A stretch of 64,000 bases of DNA from Azorinus chamasolen (GCA_963576725.1 OY755240.1:16780440-16844439), one strand, 5' to 3'. Counted from the stretch's first letter, positions 21,373-33,339 are shown. Numbers and translations are program-made. Notes: generated by a model from the letters alone, not told the origin.

Positions 21373-21898
21373 TTACACCAGGACAAACGTTATGGAGTGA
21401 GCTCCTATAGGACAATTATGTTTTGCTTTTACTATGCTTGAAAGTTAAATTTTGTAAATTTTTCGTATTTATAGAATCAATCAATACCAAAAGTGGTACA
21501 CATATTCATATCAAAAACATAAGGCACACAACCTTTCTTTCCAGCAGTTTGTATATATTTAGATAAATATTAGTGATATCTCTTTAGAAAATCACCGACT
21601 TTTTAAGGGAAGAAAAACAGATTTCAACGAAAACGTTCAGCCAGTATTAGATTTCAGAACGACACTATGAATATAAATTGGGTTTTCAAAACATGGCTGA
21701 CGTGTCTTAGTCGAAAGAGTGAAAACGCGACAAGAGAATGTCTACTATACAATATATCGGGTATGACAGGCACACATACTTGATTTTAAGACACATTCAG
21801 TGTCTTACAGACGTGTTTCCTTTGGTTTCCATGGTGATAATTTTTCTCCTTTGTCGATACGAACAGCTCTTCCATTACCGTGTGCTTTGACACTAAGT

Positions 21899-22995
21899 TA
21901 ACCCATTCCGTCCTAAACTATTTTAGACCCAACCTCTTTGAATAAATCTACCGAAAAGGAACATTAATTATAGAAAAGCAGAATATTGGAATTGTGTAGT
22001 TTTCCAATCACTGTGATAAATAGAGCATTTGCTCTTCTTGGGCAAATGCCATATTTATCAGAATGATTTCAAAATGTAACGTTTACAGAGTCGTCAAAAT
22101 GGGTCACTAGGAGGTAATGTGTTAATTTCAAGTCACAGAGATTCTGATTTTTACGCACAATTGGAGCACAAGATTTTAGCAGAGTACATTCTAGAGTTTA
22201 TTCTTTAACTCATTCCCATTTTGACACCTCTGTAATGGTATTCATTTGAAACCACTGTGATAAATAGAGCTTTTGCTCTATAGAAGCAAAACAAAAAATT
22301 CACGGGGCCCTAAAACATGCCAAAACAATAGTACGGAAGTTGTATGTAAACCTTATGTTAACCGGTATTTCCTCCCGTAAGTGCACGACGGTGTCTCTGC
22401 ACGCGTAATTGTGTACACATGTACATGCCGATACTTCCTGTACACATTGTTGTACACTTCCAGTGCCCCCAAAAAATTCATGGAGCCCTGAAACATGCTA
22501 AAACAATGGTACGGAAGTTGTATGTAAACCGTATATAAACCGGTATTTCCTCCCGTAAGTGCACGGCGGTGCCTCTGCACGCGTAATTGTGTACACATGT
22601 ACATGCCGGTACTTCCTGTATACATTGTTATACACTTCCAGTGCCCAAAAAAACATTCACGGGGCCCTGAAACATGCTAAAACAATGGTACGGAAGTTGT
22701 ATGTAAACCGTATGTAAACCGCTTTTTCCTCCCGTAAACGGCGGTGCCTCTGCACACGTAATTGTGTACACATGTATATACTGGTACTTCCTGTACACAT
22801 TGTTGTGTACTTCCAGTGCCCCCAAAAAAGGTCACGGGGCCCTGAAGCATGCCAAAACAATAGTACGGAAGTTGTATGTAAACCGTATGTAAACCAAAAA
22901 CTACACAATTCTACAATGTTCCTTTAATCTAGTAAAATACTCCTTTTCGTTAGATTCATTCATAGGCTATATCTAAAATAGTTTAGGAGGGTATA
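21899..22995. mobile_element. TTAA-flanked element enclosing a satellite array
   Basis: Left arm 21,899-22,003 (TTAACCCATTCCGTCCTAAA, CTATTTTAGA, GGAATTGTGTAGTTT) is repeated inverted at 22,896-22,993 (AAACTACACAATTCT, TCTAAAATAGTTTAGGAGGG). The arms are about 100 bp and end in TTAA-CCC, piggyBac-like. The interior holds an AAATAGAGC-TTTGCTC inverted motif and the 177-bp satellite. No transposase is present. Confidence 0.6.
22291..22895. repeat. Satellite array, unit about 175-187 bp, about 3.4 copies
   Basis: The unit starts TTCACGGGGCCCTGAAACAT and recurs at about 22,291, 22,478, 22,655 and 22,830. Units are more than 90 percent alike by eye. The overlapping ORFs on the minus strand are products of the repeat. 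Confidence 0.85.
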
Positions 22996-23708
22996 AATTA
23001 GGCCACCACATTTTCCCAGTACAAAGACGAAACAATCGACTAATATAGTGACTATTTAAGCAATTACTCCATGAATAATCATGCAAGAATTATCTGATAC
23101 GGTTAAACCGGAATACTAGAAGAGACGAAATACTAGAAGAGACGAATTTAGATACTTATAGGCTCCCAGTTTTTTTCTGCATGACTTTCACACTGCATTA
23201 AAGTACCAGCTGTCTATAATACCGATATTTATACTAAATTTAACGTTCGGCTCAGAGGGGTTTCGCTGTTACTCATACTGACATATGCATATTGTGGTAA
23301 GTGCAACACAGAGATGTGTATAATGACGAAATTACAGATTTGCAACGCAGTAGTATTTTTCATGACATAATTATTAGAGCAATTGTAATGCATGTATTAT
23401 GATTTGATTGCATCATCCTACACAGAACAACCAGTCTTTCTCATCAGGATCAAAGCTGTTTGAAACTCGGTCAACAATTTCCCAAAAGTGTGTATCAATA
23501 TGAAGGAAAATTGGACGACAGTTTAGACTAAAACGGACAAGTTTCGTTTTCGGCCGAATGTTGATGCAATGTAATTATGAAACTATGGACAAATGCAGCA
23601 CGTGATTAATTCATTACAACCCTTTCTCACTAAATTCCTGTTTAATTTGCATTTTAATCTCGTCTGCATTACTGTTTAATCATCGCTGAATTACGATGTC
23701 ATATCTTT
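22996..23708. other. Non-coding stretch
   Basis: There is half of a hairpin MITE near 23,170-23,220 (TTTCTGCATGACTTTCAC) and half of a palindrome at 23,440. No gene is seen. Confidence 0.4.
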
Positions 23709-23939
23709 TTAACCTTTCGCTTGCTGAATTTTAAAATAAATTTCTCCTTCTTAACCCATGCCCTGTTGTATAATTACATATATATTCACTGTGTGTAAGT
23801 ATTTCGCTGTGTAATCAATGCTGTGGAGTGCACTGGTTGCACAATCAACTTGTAAATAGTGCAGACCCTGAGCTGTCTCATCTGGGTCTTCACTATTTAC
23901 AGTTAGGTATCTTGACGTGAATAGCAAGCGAAGGGTTAA
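23709..23939. mobile_element. piggyBac-type MITE
   Basis: TTAACCTTTCGCTTGCTG faces CAAGCGAAGGG-TTAA. It is a close relative of the copy at 20,331 but has lost part of the palindrome (GACCCTG-AGCTGTC). Confidence 0.75.
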
Positions 23940-24235
23940 TTCCGCGTGCAATTATGTCGTGCAATATCGTTGTCATTTGGTGAGACATTACTAGAACTCC
24001 GGATAAGATGCATAAATTTAAACATTTTCAAGAAAATCACTTTTATTTTTCGAGCAAACCTATACTGTGACAATTCATTAGAATCGTCACTTCGAGACGA
24101 TTCTAAAGAGTAGTTACAGTATATGGTCGAAAAGACAGAATGCCTCCAGGAGACGATTATAAAGAATGGTCACCTTATAGGTTGTGGTGGAGAAATTACG
24201 ATATCATCTGGGTACGCACCTGTATTATGTAGCTC

Positions 24236-24865
24236 TAGTTATCATTTATTATCTTCCTCGTGCGACAGTACATGATCATTTATTATCTTCCTCGTGCGAT
24301 AGTACATTATCATTTATTAACTTCCTCGTGCGATAGTACATTATCATTTATTATCTTCCTCGTGCGATAGTACATTACTATTTATTATCTTCCTCGTCCG
24401 ACAGTACATTATCATTTAGTATCGTTATAATTCGGGGAAACATAACATTTTATATCGATCTATACATTGCCAATTTAATATCGTCCTAACTAAGCGATAA
24501 ATCGTCATTTAATATCGTTCTTATATGGTCATGCATTGAAATTCAGTATCGTTCTAAATTGGCGATGGATTATCATCCTGTATCGTTATAACTCAGCAAA
24601 AACATTGTTATTTAGTGTCGTTTTATTTCGGAGATACACCACCATTTAATATCGTTCTAAGTTGGCGATACATAACCAGTTAATATTGTTCTAATTTGGC
24701 GACACATTGCAATTTAATTCTATTCTGATTTGGCCATGAATTTGGCGATACATGAAAATTTAATATCGATTTTAATCGGCCAGACATTGAAATTCAGTAT
24801 CGTTCTATTTGGCAATACATAACCATTTAATATCGCTCAAATTTGGCGATACATTTTCAAATACC
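24236..24865. repeat. 34-bp minisatellite, about 18 units
   Basis: The first five units are close (ATCATTTATTATCTTCC-TCGTGCGATAGTAC). The rest follow a worn consensus with TATCGTTCTAATTTGGCGAT and ACAT. Two subtypes of one period lie side by side. Confidence 0.8.
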
Positions 24866-25075
24866 ACTACAATCTGACGAATGTGTTTACTTCAGCGAAG
24901 CATTATCGATTAGTAGTTCAATGCCGTTAAAAGCAACCAACGCAGTCCTATAATTTTGCTTAGGCCTTTACTTCAGAAATAATGACTCCATAAACTATAC
25001 GAAATTAGCTGAATTGTTATCATAGCATTGTGAACAAGGCAATACTTCACCACGATGGACACTGTACCATCCGAT

Positions 25076-25196
25076 CAGGCCCGAGGTTATAAAACGTTTT
25101 GCCTGAGTCTGAGATCATTCTCAAGCATCTGACCAATCAGATATTTGAGAATGATCTCAGACTCAGACCAAGAACTTGTATAACCTTGGACCCTGT
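25076..25196. repeat. Hairpin, MITE-like
   Basis: GAGGTTATAAAACGTTTTGC and GAGTCTGAGATCATTCTCAA at the left pair with TTGAGAATGATCTCAGACTC and TTGTATAACCTTGG at the right. It belongs to the same family as 19,466-19,659. Confidence 0.7.
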
Positions 25197-25208
25197 ATCA
25201 TTTCAAAT

Positions 25209-25277
25209 GCAGATAGAGAAGACCCTGAACAGATGGCACTTCATGACCCATCTAATCTGGGTCTACTCTGTTTGCAA
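25209..25277. repeat. Palindrome of the GCAAACAGAGTAGACC family
   Basis: AGATAGAGAAGACCCTGAAC faces TAATCTGGGTCTACTCTG. It directly follows the preceding hairpin. Confidence 0.6.
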
Positions 25278-25360
25278 AGCTGTGAAAATACAATTTGATG
25301 ATGGCAATGGTCAAACAACATGTCGTTTGTAGACTGTTGATGTGTTATAGTAGTTTACTA

Positions 25361-25515
25361 CAGTAAAAACTCGATAAATCGAAATATTTATATATAAAAT
25401 TGTTTAGACACTTTCAGACAGGTGGTTGCCTAATGCAGAGTGAAAGACACGCAGGAAGTTCTACTGGGAGCTTTCTGCATGGCTTTCACCCAGCATTAAG
25501 CTACCACCTGTCTTA
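25361..25515. mobile_element. pogo/Tigger-type hairpin MITE, partial
   Basis: CAGTAAAAACTCGATAAATC begins it. The core is GACAGGTGGTTGCCTAATGC, then GAAAGACACGCAGGAAGTTC, with the reverse complement after TACTGGGAG. The right end is not clear. Confidence 0.5.
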
Positions 25516-25764
25516 CAGGCCGATAAGTATACGTACTGGAATGTTCAAGTTATCTAAATGTTACTGTGTCTGTAAAAACGGATAAATAAAAGGCACGCAC
25601 TTGTAACATAATGTAACACGTCGTTTGGGTTTTCGCAAATTCTGACCCGCGTTTGTCTATTTATGAATATTCCTTTCTCCATAAATACGCGGATTAACAA
25701 ATGTCAGGTAGATTACCTCATAGATTGCCGATTTTACCATTACTCTATAAATAAGCCTTTCTAT

Positions 25765-25960
25765 ACCTTTGCAAAAAGAGTAGACCCAGTTCAAACGGCT
25801 CCTGTAGGATCCATCTTATCAGGGTATGTTCTATTTGCTTATGAAATAATATGAATATAATTCCACAGTTTCTGCCAATACTAATATGTTTTGAAATCAT
25901 ACAACATTGATATATTGATAATGTCATTTATTTTTACATGCATATTCACGGAGTGATGGG
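25765..25960. mobile_element. MITE with GCAAACAGAGTAGACC palindrome (second subfamily)
   Basis: The palindrome at 25,771-25,839 is followed by ATGAAATAATATGAATATAA and CACGGAGTGATGGGTAAAC, as in the 20.9-kb copy. Confidence 0.55.
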
Positions 25961-26609
25961 TAAACTAAAACATCCAACAAATCTACTAACCTGTTAATCA
26001 CATCTGATCCGTTGCGTCTCACGAAACAAAGTAGGTACACATATGATACTACACAGCTCTAAAGCCCAAACTATTGATTACCTCTTTGCGCGCTAGCGGC
26101 CAACTGTGATTTCCTATGCAAGCAGTTTGGATTCAGATGAGACGCGACATAATTCGGCGTCTTATCAGGATCCAAACTGTTTGACACGTTGACCAGTTGT
26201 TTTACAAAGAAATAAAAAGAAAATCTATGAAAGAATTGAAGCAGACGACCATTTTTTCAGCGTTCACAGAGTAACAATATACTTCTAACAATTCTACGTG
26301 AATTAGTCGTTTGTTTGACCTTGTGCACGCTCGCCGACAAATGGTATTAACGTTAAACATGATGTACAAAGTATGCCTGCTCTGTCTCTGTTTTGCCTAA
26401 CTTTCCACTGCCATTTATTGACCTGATGTGGTGAGACACCGAGTTAATCGGCGTCTCATCAGGATTCGGGCTGTTTGCAAATGCCAGTCAAAACGCGTTT
26501 CTTGCATAAGAAAAGTTAATTGTTTAGCTGCCAAATGTTGTCGATGCAATCTGTGTCGTCTGCTACAAGTTTCTTCTTTTAATCGTCCTTTAAATATTGT
26601 TTTGAAACA

Positions 26610-26765
26610 CACAAACACACAAACACACACGCGCGCGAGCACACTCACAAACACACACACTCGCACACACGCACGCACGCACGCACCAACATACCAACAC
26701 ACCAACACACGTACATACAAACACGCGCGCACACACACGCACACACACATACACACGCACGCATG
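26610..26765. repeat. CA/CG-rich microsatellite
   Basis: (ACACAC)n with GCGCGC and ACGCACGC interruptions. Long ORFs on both strands are artefacts of the repeat. Confidence 0.9.
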
Positions 26766-26823
26766 CAAATGGGATAAAACATGGTCACAGTCATAAACGG
26801 TGTGTATTCGGTTGAGACGCCTA

Positions 26824-26915
26824 CGAGGTACCCCCAGATATCACATTAGCACGTAGACAGCTCACTATACGAGGTACCCCCAGATATCACATTAGCACGT
26901 AGACAGCTTACTATA
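26824..26915. repeat. 46-bp direct duplication
   Basis: ACGAGGTACCCCCAGATATC and ACATTAGCACGTAGACAGCT occur twice in tandem. AGCACGTAGACA-CTCA resembles the 36-bp unit of the array that begins 330 bases later. GTGAGCAGA repeats (about 9-15 bp) follow to 26,995. Confidence 0.7.
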
Positions 26916-27242
26916 CGTTTTCGAATCCGAAACAAAAGACAGTGAGCAGATGACAGCGAGCAGACGGCAGTGAGCAGACGACAGTGAGCAGACATGTGTT
27001 AGCTGCTATATGACTACACTGTTTCTAGTATTTTAGTATTAAGATTTTCAGAATTAAGGGCTAATTTGCGATAAGCTTAGTGACCAATTTAGATCCATGT
27101 CATTATCCAGGATTTAGGATCCAAATGATCCTATACACTGGCATTGTGTTTTCGTTGCTATATGACGATATTGGTTTTACTCATTTAGAAGTTATTGACC
27201 CTTCAGCGCTATGGCTTAATTTGTTCACAGTTTACATCAATA

Positions 27243-28622
27243 TCAGGATCGAGGATATAGCACGTAGACAACTCATTGTTACCACACAGGATATAGCTCG
27301 TAGACAACTCACATGACCACACATGATATAGTATATAAACAACTGATCATGACCACACAGGATATAGCACGTAGACAACTCATCATGACCACACAGGATA
27401 TAGCACGTAGACAACTCATCATGACCACACAGGATATAGCTCGTAGACAACTCACCATGACCACACATGATATAACATGTAAACAACTTATCTGACCACA
27501 CAGGATATAGCACGTAGACAACTTCCATGATCACATAGGATATAGCAAATAAATAACCCATTATGGCCACACAGGATATAGCACGTAGACATATCACATG
27601 ACCACACATGATAAAGCATGTAAACAACTTATCTGACCACGCAGGATATAGCACGTAGACAACTCATCATGACCACACAGGATATAGCTCGTAAACAACT
27701 CGTCATGACCACACAGTATATAGTTCGTAGACAACTCACAATGACCACACAGTATATAGCACGTAGACAACCCATCATGACCACACAGGATATAGCCCGT
27801 AGACAACTGATCATGACTACACAGGATATAGCATGTAGACAACTTACCATGACCACATAGGATATAGCATATAAACAACTGATCATGACCACACAGGATA
27901 TAGCACGTAGACAACTCATCATGACCACACAGGATATATATAGCTCGTAGACAACTCACCATGACCACACTGGTTATAGCTCGTAAGCAACCCATCATGA
28001 TCACACAGGATAAAGCACGTAGACAAGTCATCGTGGCCAAACAGCATGTAGCTCGTAGAGAACTCATCATGACCACACAGGATATAGCACGTAGACAACC
28101 TATCATGACCACACAGGATACAGCTCGTAGAAACTCACATGACCACACAGGATATAGTATATAAACAACTCACCATGACCATACAGGATATAGCACGCAG
28201 ACAACTCACCATGACCACACAGGATATAGCTCGTAGACAACTGAACATGACCACAGAGGATATAGCTCGTAGACAACTGACCATGACCACACAGAATATA
28301 GCTCGTAGACAACCAATCATGACCACACAATATATAGCTCGTAGACAACGCATCATGACCACACAGGATATAGCATATAAACAACTGAGCATGACCACAC
28401 ATGATACAGCTCGTAGACAACTCATGATGACCACACATGATATAGCTCGTAGACAACTCATGACCACATAGGATATAGCACGTAGACAACCCATCATGAC
28501 CACACAGGATATAGCTCGCAGACAACCCATCATGACAACACAGAATATAGCTCGTAGACAACTCATCATGACCACACAGAATATAGCTCGTAGACAACTC
28601 ATCATGGCCACACATGATATAG
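27243..28622. repeat. 36-bp minisatellite, about 38 units
   Basis: The consensus is ATGACCACACAGGATATAGC followed by ACGTAGACAACTCATC. The period is 36, a multiple of three, so long repeats of MTTQDIARRQL appear on the plus strand and CVVMMSCLRAIS on the minus. Units vary in length in places (27,590, 27,935), which breaks the frames, so I do not call a gene. The array is bracketed by direct repeats of TAGGATCCAAATGATC with TGGCATT (27,115-27,150 and 28,618-28,655). Confidence 0.9.
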
Positions 28623-28884
28623 GATCCAAATGATCTGACACAATGGCATTTTGTTCTTTGAAATTAAATTGAAGAACAGTTGTAACAGAAACAGAGGACA
28701 GGTTTTTACATATTTTCTTTATTCCTTTGAAATTTGCATTTATTTTTGCATTGCCTTATTTTACCGAATGGTTTCACAATCGCGGACAATAGTTAGAAAT
28801 TTGGCATCGTAAGGGTTAACGAACGATCGTACATGTCACATTGACTGTTAAAAATGGTTTACAAATCGCTTAACCGTTTACTCC

Positions 28885-29100
28885 ATAAATACGCATAACG
28901 CCTTTGCAAACAGAGTAGATCCATATCAGACGGTTCCTGAAATCAGGGGGTCTGCTCTGTTTGCGTATGAAATGATATAGGTTTGATCCTGAAATATTTG
29001 TCAAAGCAAAACTTTCCCGTGAAAAGTTCACAGTTATAGCATTATATGTCATTAGTTTCGATGTTATCAGCTTTGAAAATTGAATACCACTTAGCCCTTT
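28885..29100. mobile_element. MITE with GCAAACAGAGTAGACC palindrome (second subfamily)
   Basis: GCAAACAGAGTAGATCCATATC faces CTGCTCTGTTTGC (28,906-28,965), followed by ATGAAATGATATAGGTTTGA. Next to it, CCCTTTCCCTATTCTATG at 29,096 starts another piggyBac-type copy. Confidence 0.55.
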
Positions 29101-29180
29101 CCCTATTCTATGTGAATTTCAAATTCCAGTACTTGACAAACTTGTGATCATGAAATATAGAAGGTGGAACACAGCTAGCA

Positions 29181-29468
29181 CACCAATATCGGGCCGATGT
29201 CGGCGAAAGGTCGGAATATCGGAAGAGCCTGCCGACATTGTCTCGATGTCGGCACAATGTAGGGCCGACATAGCGTAAAGTTTTAAATGTTTCATAAAGA
29301 TTATAATGAAACAATTTCAGCATCATATTATAAGTTTTTTATTTAAAAATAACAGATATCGATCTACTTTATTATTTTCTATGCCCCGTTTTCGAAATAT
29401 CGGACCAACATCGGGCCGATACTACCTATTATGTGCAATATCGGTTTGATGTCGGGCCGATATTGGTG
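29181..29468. mobile_element. 288-bp MITE with CACCAATATCGGGCCGA ends
   Basis: CACCAATATCGGGCCGA at 29,181 and TCGGGCCGATATTGGTG ending at 29,468 are perfect 17-bp inverted repeats. More ATCGGGCCGA-type motifs repeat inside each arm. It is inserted in a piggyBac-type MITE (CCCTTTCCC at 29,096, GAAGGTGGAACACAGCTAG before the insertion). A half copy is at 30,148-30,215. Confidence 0.7.
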
Positions 29469-29654
29469 TTTTTCTTGTTAATTTGTGTTAAACAATAAGA
29501 CGGTGAAGTTGGCCTGTATAGATAAACAAACTAGGTCTGGCAGTTACGTCAAAACAATAACAAAACTAAAAATAGACAGGGTTTCCTCAATATATGATTT
29601 GAATGGGATAATTAATAAATAAGATAAACATTACATTCTGGGATATCCGAAACC

Positions 29655-29720
29655 GTGATCTAAAGGATGCGTATGCGGCTTTGCATGCGCGCTACCCGAG
29701 TTCGAAACTCGCCAGCATTT
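29655..29720 (+). mobile_element. tRNA-like SINE head
   Basis: GATCTAAAGGATGCGTATGC and GAGTTCGAAACTC form an A-box and B-box-like pair. It faces a second tRNA-like sequence at 29,899-29,968. Confidence 0.4.
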
Positions 29721-29898
29721 ATACTTGTATTTATTTGTTGTTTTGTTTAAATGCTTTTGTCAGTTTATTCTTTTTATATGATCTATTGTCGCTATATCTT
29801 TTTTTCCTGTTCTTCTTAAATCCTGCTTGGTCTTTCTTTTCTGTTTTTGACATACGTGTTGATGAGGGAAAAAAAGACAAAAACAAAGATTTGACTTA

Positions 29899-29968
29899 TG
29901 TGGGTTTCGAACCAGGTACATTTTGATTCGGAGGAGAGCGCCTTTATCCACTAGGCTACGGACTCCAC
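29899..29968 (-). mobile_element. tRNA-like SINE head
   Basis: GTCCGTAGCCTAGTGGATAA (A box) and CCTGGTTCGAAACCC (B box) on the minus strand. An acceptor stem does not close well, so a SINE is more likely than a tRNA gene. Confidence 0.5.
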
Positions 29969-30147
29969 AAGCATGTCATCATAATCAAATCACGGTCTTC
30001 CCTTTTAAGAAATAACATATCATGAATATTCGAGTAAACAAATTATGACGTAACTGTCAGGAATTCCCTGTCGGACTATACAAACCATTTTGTAAACACT
30101 ATTTTCATTGTCAGTTTAATTTCGTCCCACTAACATGTATATCGGTT

Positions 30148-30215
30148 TTGTTATATCGGGCCAACATTGGGTCGATATTACCGCGTTAGGTTCAATATCA
30201 GATTGACGTCGGGCC
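30148..30215. repeat. Fragment of the ATCGGGCCGA MITE
   Basis: TATATCGGGCCAACATTGGG and GACGTCGGGCCGATGTTTTA match the interior of the 29.2-kb element. Confidence 0.5.
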
Positions 30216-30789
30216 GATGTTTTATCCTATGAACTCATGCAGTAAATATGAAAAACTCTATTTATGTGTTAATATGATAGAATTATGGAAGTAAACTTCT
30301 GTGAGGAAATAACTTCCAGTGAAGTTTTGGTAAGTATTATCCGTGTTCAAATGCTTTGTGTTACAAATGACATGAAATTTACACATTTAAACACCCAGTC
30401 TAGATAGCTATTAAGGTAATCTCAGACATATACATATATAATTGTAACATATGTCTGTGGTTATCTGCAGTCCTCCAGAGCACAGCAGGTAATCAGCTGG
30501 GATATTTACATGTAGTCTATAGATAGAAATAAATGCTTTAGCTAGTGTTTGGAAGCATAGCAATTTTTATTTATCGGTTGATGCAGCCAATTGATGATCA
30601 AGTCATTTTTTACAATATTCACGTATTCGAAAAAGGCTGTATGACCAGTGGCAGGTTTAATGCTATGCACATTATTTTTTACCTGAATTCAACTGTCACC
30701 AGACCTCCTTTGAGTGTTTGCAATAGTGGTGTTACTGTATAATTATTTTCAGTGGTGTTTTTCTGAACTATATTCACAGTCAAGACATC

Positions 30790-31070
30790 CACATGACGTC
30801 ACAGCTGTTCATCCAGATAGAAACAATCACGAATGAACAGCAGCATCAGGGGACAATTCTGGAGAATACTCTCCAGAAAGTCAATGACTTGACCAATGCA
30901 TAAGTGACCGGTGCAGAAAGGAGTATTCTAGAGACAATAAGAAACAAATGAAGGAGGCCATCAAAATCAGAAAATGGAAATCAACTGTGAACCGGGACTA
31001 GGGGCTATACACGCTTTCGCACATCTGAGACCTATTTTGTCAGCTCACCTGCTAGCAGAAACAGCCGATG
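30790..31070 (+). pseudogene. Possible C-terminal relic of a Penelope-like nuclease ORF
   Basis: In pieces the plus strand reads KKQMKEAIKIRKWKSTVNRD, then LYTLSHI. A Glu-Ala-Ile-x-Ile run before LNRD or VNRD and a following aromatic stretch is typical of the region after the GIY-YIG catalytic Glu. Stops interrupt it. Neighbouring sequence gives no other support, so the identity is tentative. Confidence 0.3.
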
Positions 31071-32450
31071 ATTGACGGAATAAGTTGGTTCTTTAAGAAT
31101 GGTGACAGCAGTCATTGAGACTTTAAGCAGTGTAATAAAAACTCTATAATTATAATAAATTCAAATTGGATTTACCTACCAAATGAACAGTATCAAGGTT
31201 GATCAATTTTGATCATATTTATATGGCAGTTCATGATTGTAAACTAATGAAGGCTGTGGACTAAAGCCAATCCTAATGCATTGCAAACAGTGTTGACACA
31301 GGACACCAATATAAGCACATTCGCCACTGTGCACTTAAATGACAGATTATACACTGCAGCCAATCTGGGTCGACTTTGCTTGCACTGTCAGAATCCTAAT
31401 GTTGGTTTTCATACAGCAGCTTTCAAATGCTATTTGCTGAACGTTTTTCCTCATATTGACACCTTTTAATGTAATTTGCAAACAGAGTAGACCAAGATGA
31501 GACAGCTCCCTTACCATGGCCTACTTTTTAGCTTATAAAATATCATTAATTCGATTCTTCGCTTATGGATGTGACTTTAAAATTGCTTGTATCATGTACT
31601 ACTATAAAATTTGATCTGATTAAGTATTTATGGTAGGTGGGGTGTAGAATAGATATTCATTAGGGAAGGGTAGGGTAAGTTAAATTTTAAAGGGGTCAGA
31701 AAGGTAAAAAAGGGTGTAATTATTAAATTTGACGCTTTGATTTGCTAAAAACAGTGTGGTCTGTTGTCTATTGTCCTGAAAAAAGACTTTGTTATATTTT
31801 CTGGTCCTTCGAGATCATTAGCTTTCAAAGCTTTAGCTAGGGGGCGTGAGTAGTGTTGCACTTTTAATTACTACTCATGAACAGACTCAATAAAACCGAG
31901 TCTGCAATTTTCTCTTTTTGCATTTCTACTTTTGCTTTCGAGGGATCACCCATTTTCAGAATATTTGTGTGTGTGGAGGTGGGGGAGGGCAGACAAACAA
32001 TGAGGATTTCAGATGAGACGTTAAGTTACTCGGCGTCATATCTGGATCCAAACTGTTTGTATACGTTAATTTCATACCTAACGGTGTAAGGCTAAATATG
32101 TATAGGAGCTTCTATTCTAATATAGGAGATGTTCTAATCTGGGTTTACATTGTTTTCCATTCTGCATGAATTTAAAACTTCACCTATTTGCTTAAATAGC
32201 CCATAAATGTTGGGCGAGTCAGTGTCAAGCCACTTGGATCTGGATGAGTCACTGAATAACTTGGTTTCTCAGCAGGATCCCAGATGATTTCATATGACAG
32301 TCCATATAGCTGGCAAAGGGTCGAGCTACTGACATATCTGCAAGTTTTTTTAAGATGTGAACCTGGCCTTTATCACTCATGTTAACCAATTTCCTTATAC
32401 TGTAAAACCTCTCTATTGTAACCACTAAAAAGAAAGCTAATTTATTGTAG
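31071..32450. other. Non-coding stretch with MITE relics
   Basis: GCAAACAGAGTAGACCAAGA at 31,478 is a half palindrome. ACGTTAAGTTACTCGGCGTC with GGATCCAAACTGTTTG at 32,015-32,062 belongs to the second palindrome family. A phrase CATGAACAGACTCAATAAAA at 31,877 recurs at 33,033. No gene is seen. Confidence 0.4.
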
Positions 32451-32462
32451 ACAGGTGGCAGC

Positions 32463-32725
32463 TTAACCCTTTTCCTGTTCTATGTTTATTCCTAATTTCA
32501 ATACCTACTGAATATACATGGACAGATTAGTTACCGGTATAATGAAATATGGAAGGTGGAAAATTGTAGCCATTTTTGAACGTAAAGATTAAAGAAGCAG
32601 ATATATCAAATTCAAATAGCAAACAGAGCAGACCCTGATCAGACGGCTTCTCGAGGAGCCGTCTAATCTAGGTCTACTCAGTTTGCAGATGCGTGAAAAC
32701 GCATTTATATTAGGAACAGGTTTAA
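32463..32725. mobile_element. piggyBac-type MITE nested in a hairpin MITE
   Basis: TTAACCCTTTTCCTGTTC faces GGAACAGGTTTAA. The core is GCAAACAGAGCAGACCCTGA and CTTCTCGAGGAGCCGTCTAA (32,620-32,690). It splits a pogo-type hairpin MITE, whose GACAGGTGGCAGC (32,450) and GCAGCCACCTACC (32,795) lie on either side. Confidence 0.7.
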
Positions 32726-32869
32726 AAGCAATGTGAACGTAAAACAGAAAGTTTCTAAAGGAGCTATCTGTTGCTTAAAGCAGCCACCTACCTTAAAATT
32801 AAACACCAAATAATTAATGCTAATATTACAGCCATTTTAGAAACTTAAGAAACAGATCTGTCTAATTCG

Positions 32870-32985
32870 ATTAGCTAACACAACATACCATGATCAAGCG
32901 ACTCCTATAGAAGCCGTCTGATCTGGGTCTACTCTGTTAGCAAATGCGTGAACACGCGTTTTTATGAAGGAAAGGGCTAAGCCGG
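32870..32985. mobile_element. piggyBac-type MITE, right half
   Basis: The palindrome 32,875-32,945 and the end GGAAAGGGCTAA are present. The left end is not recognisable. Confidence 0.5.
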
Positions 32986-33339
32986 TGTAATAGTGTGTGA
33001 GTAGTGTTTTAATAACTTTTAATAACTGCCCATGAACAGACTTAATAAAACCGAGTCTACAATTCTCTATTTTTGCATTGCTGCTTTTGCTTTCGAAGGA
33101 TCTCCTACTTTCAGAATTGAGGGCCTATAGCTAATCAATATTCATGTTGTCCTTATTTCTCAAATGGATATTTAACAGGTAAAGGGGTTAACAAACATTG
33201 TTTACCTATGTCTCCTTAAGGGACCTTAGAGGCCGATGAGGTAAGTGTTGTGAACTTTTATCCCTTTGTTTGATTATATGCATGGCAGATTCCATCCTTT
33301 ATGACATAAGTTAACCAATTTATGACATTGGTTAACCTT

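Noticed and set aside
22353..22908. Overlapping ORFs with common peptides
   Set aside because: They are satellite units read in different frames.
26415..26796. ORFs over the CA tract
   Set aside because: Low-complexity Cys/Val or Thr/His repeats produced by the dinucleotide tract.
27232..28615. Long ORFs of up to 184 codons on both strands with 12-residue repeats
   Set aside because: They follow from the 36-bp period, exist on both strands in several frames, and are broken where unit length changes. No flanking exon or promoter signal was seen.
27243..28622. CRISPR-like array
   Set aside because: The 36-bp units are directly tandem with no spacers, and the window is eukaryotic.
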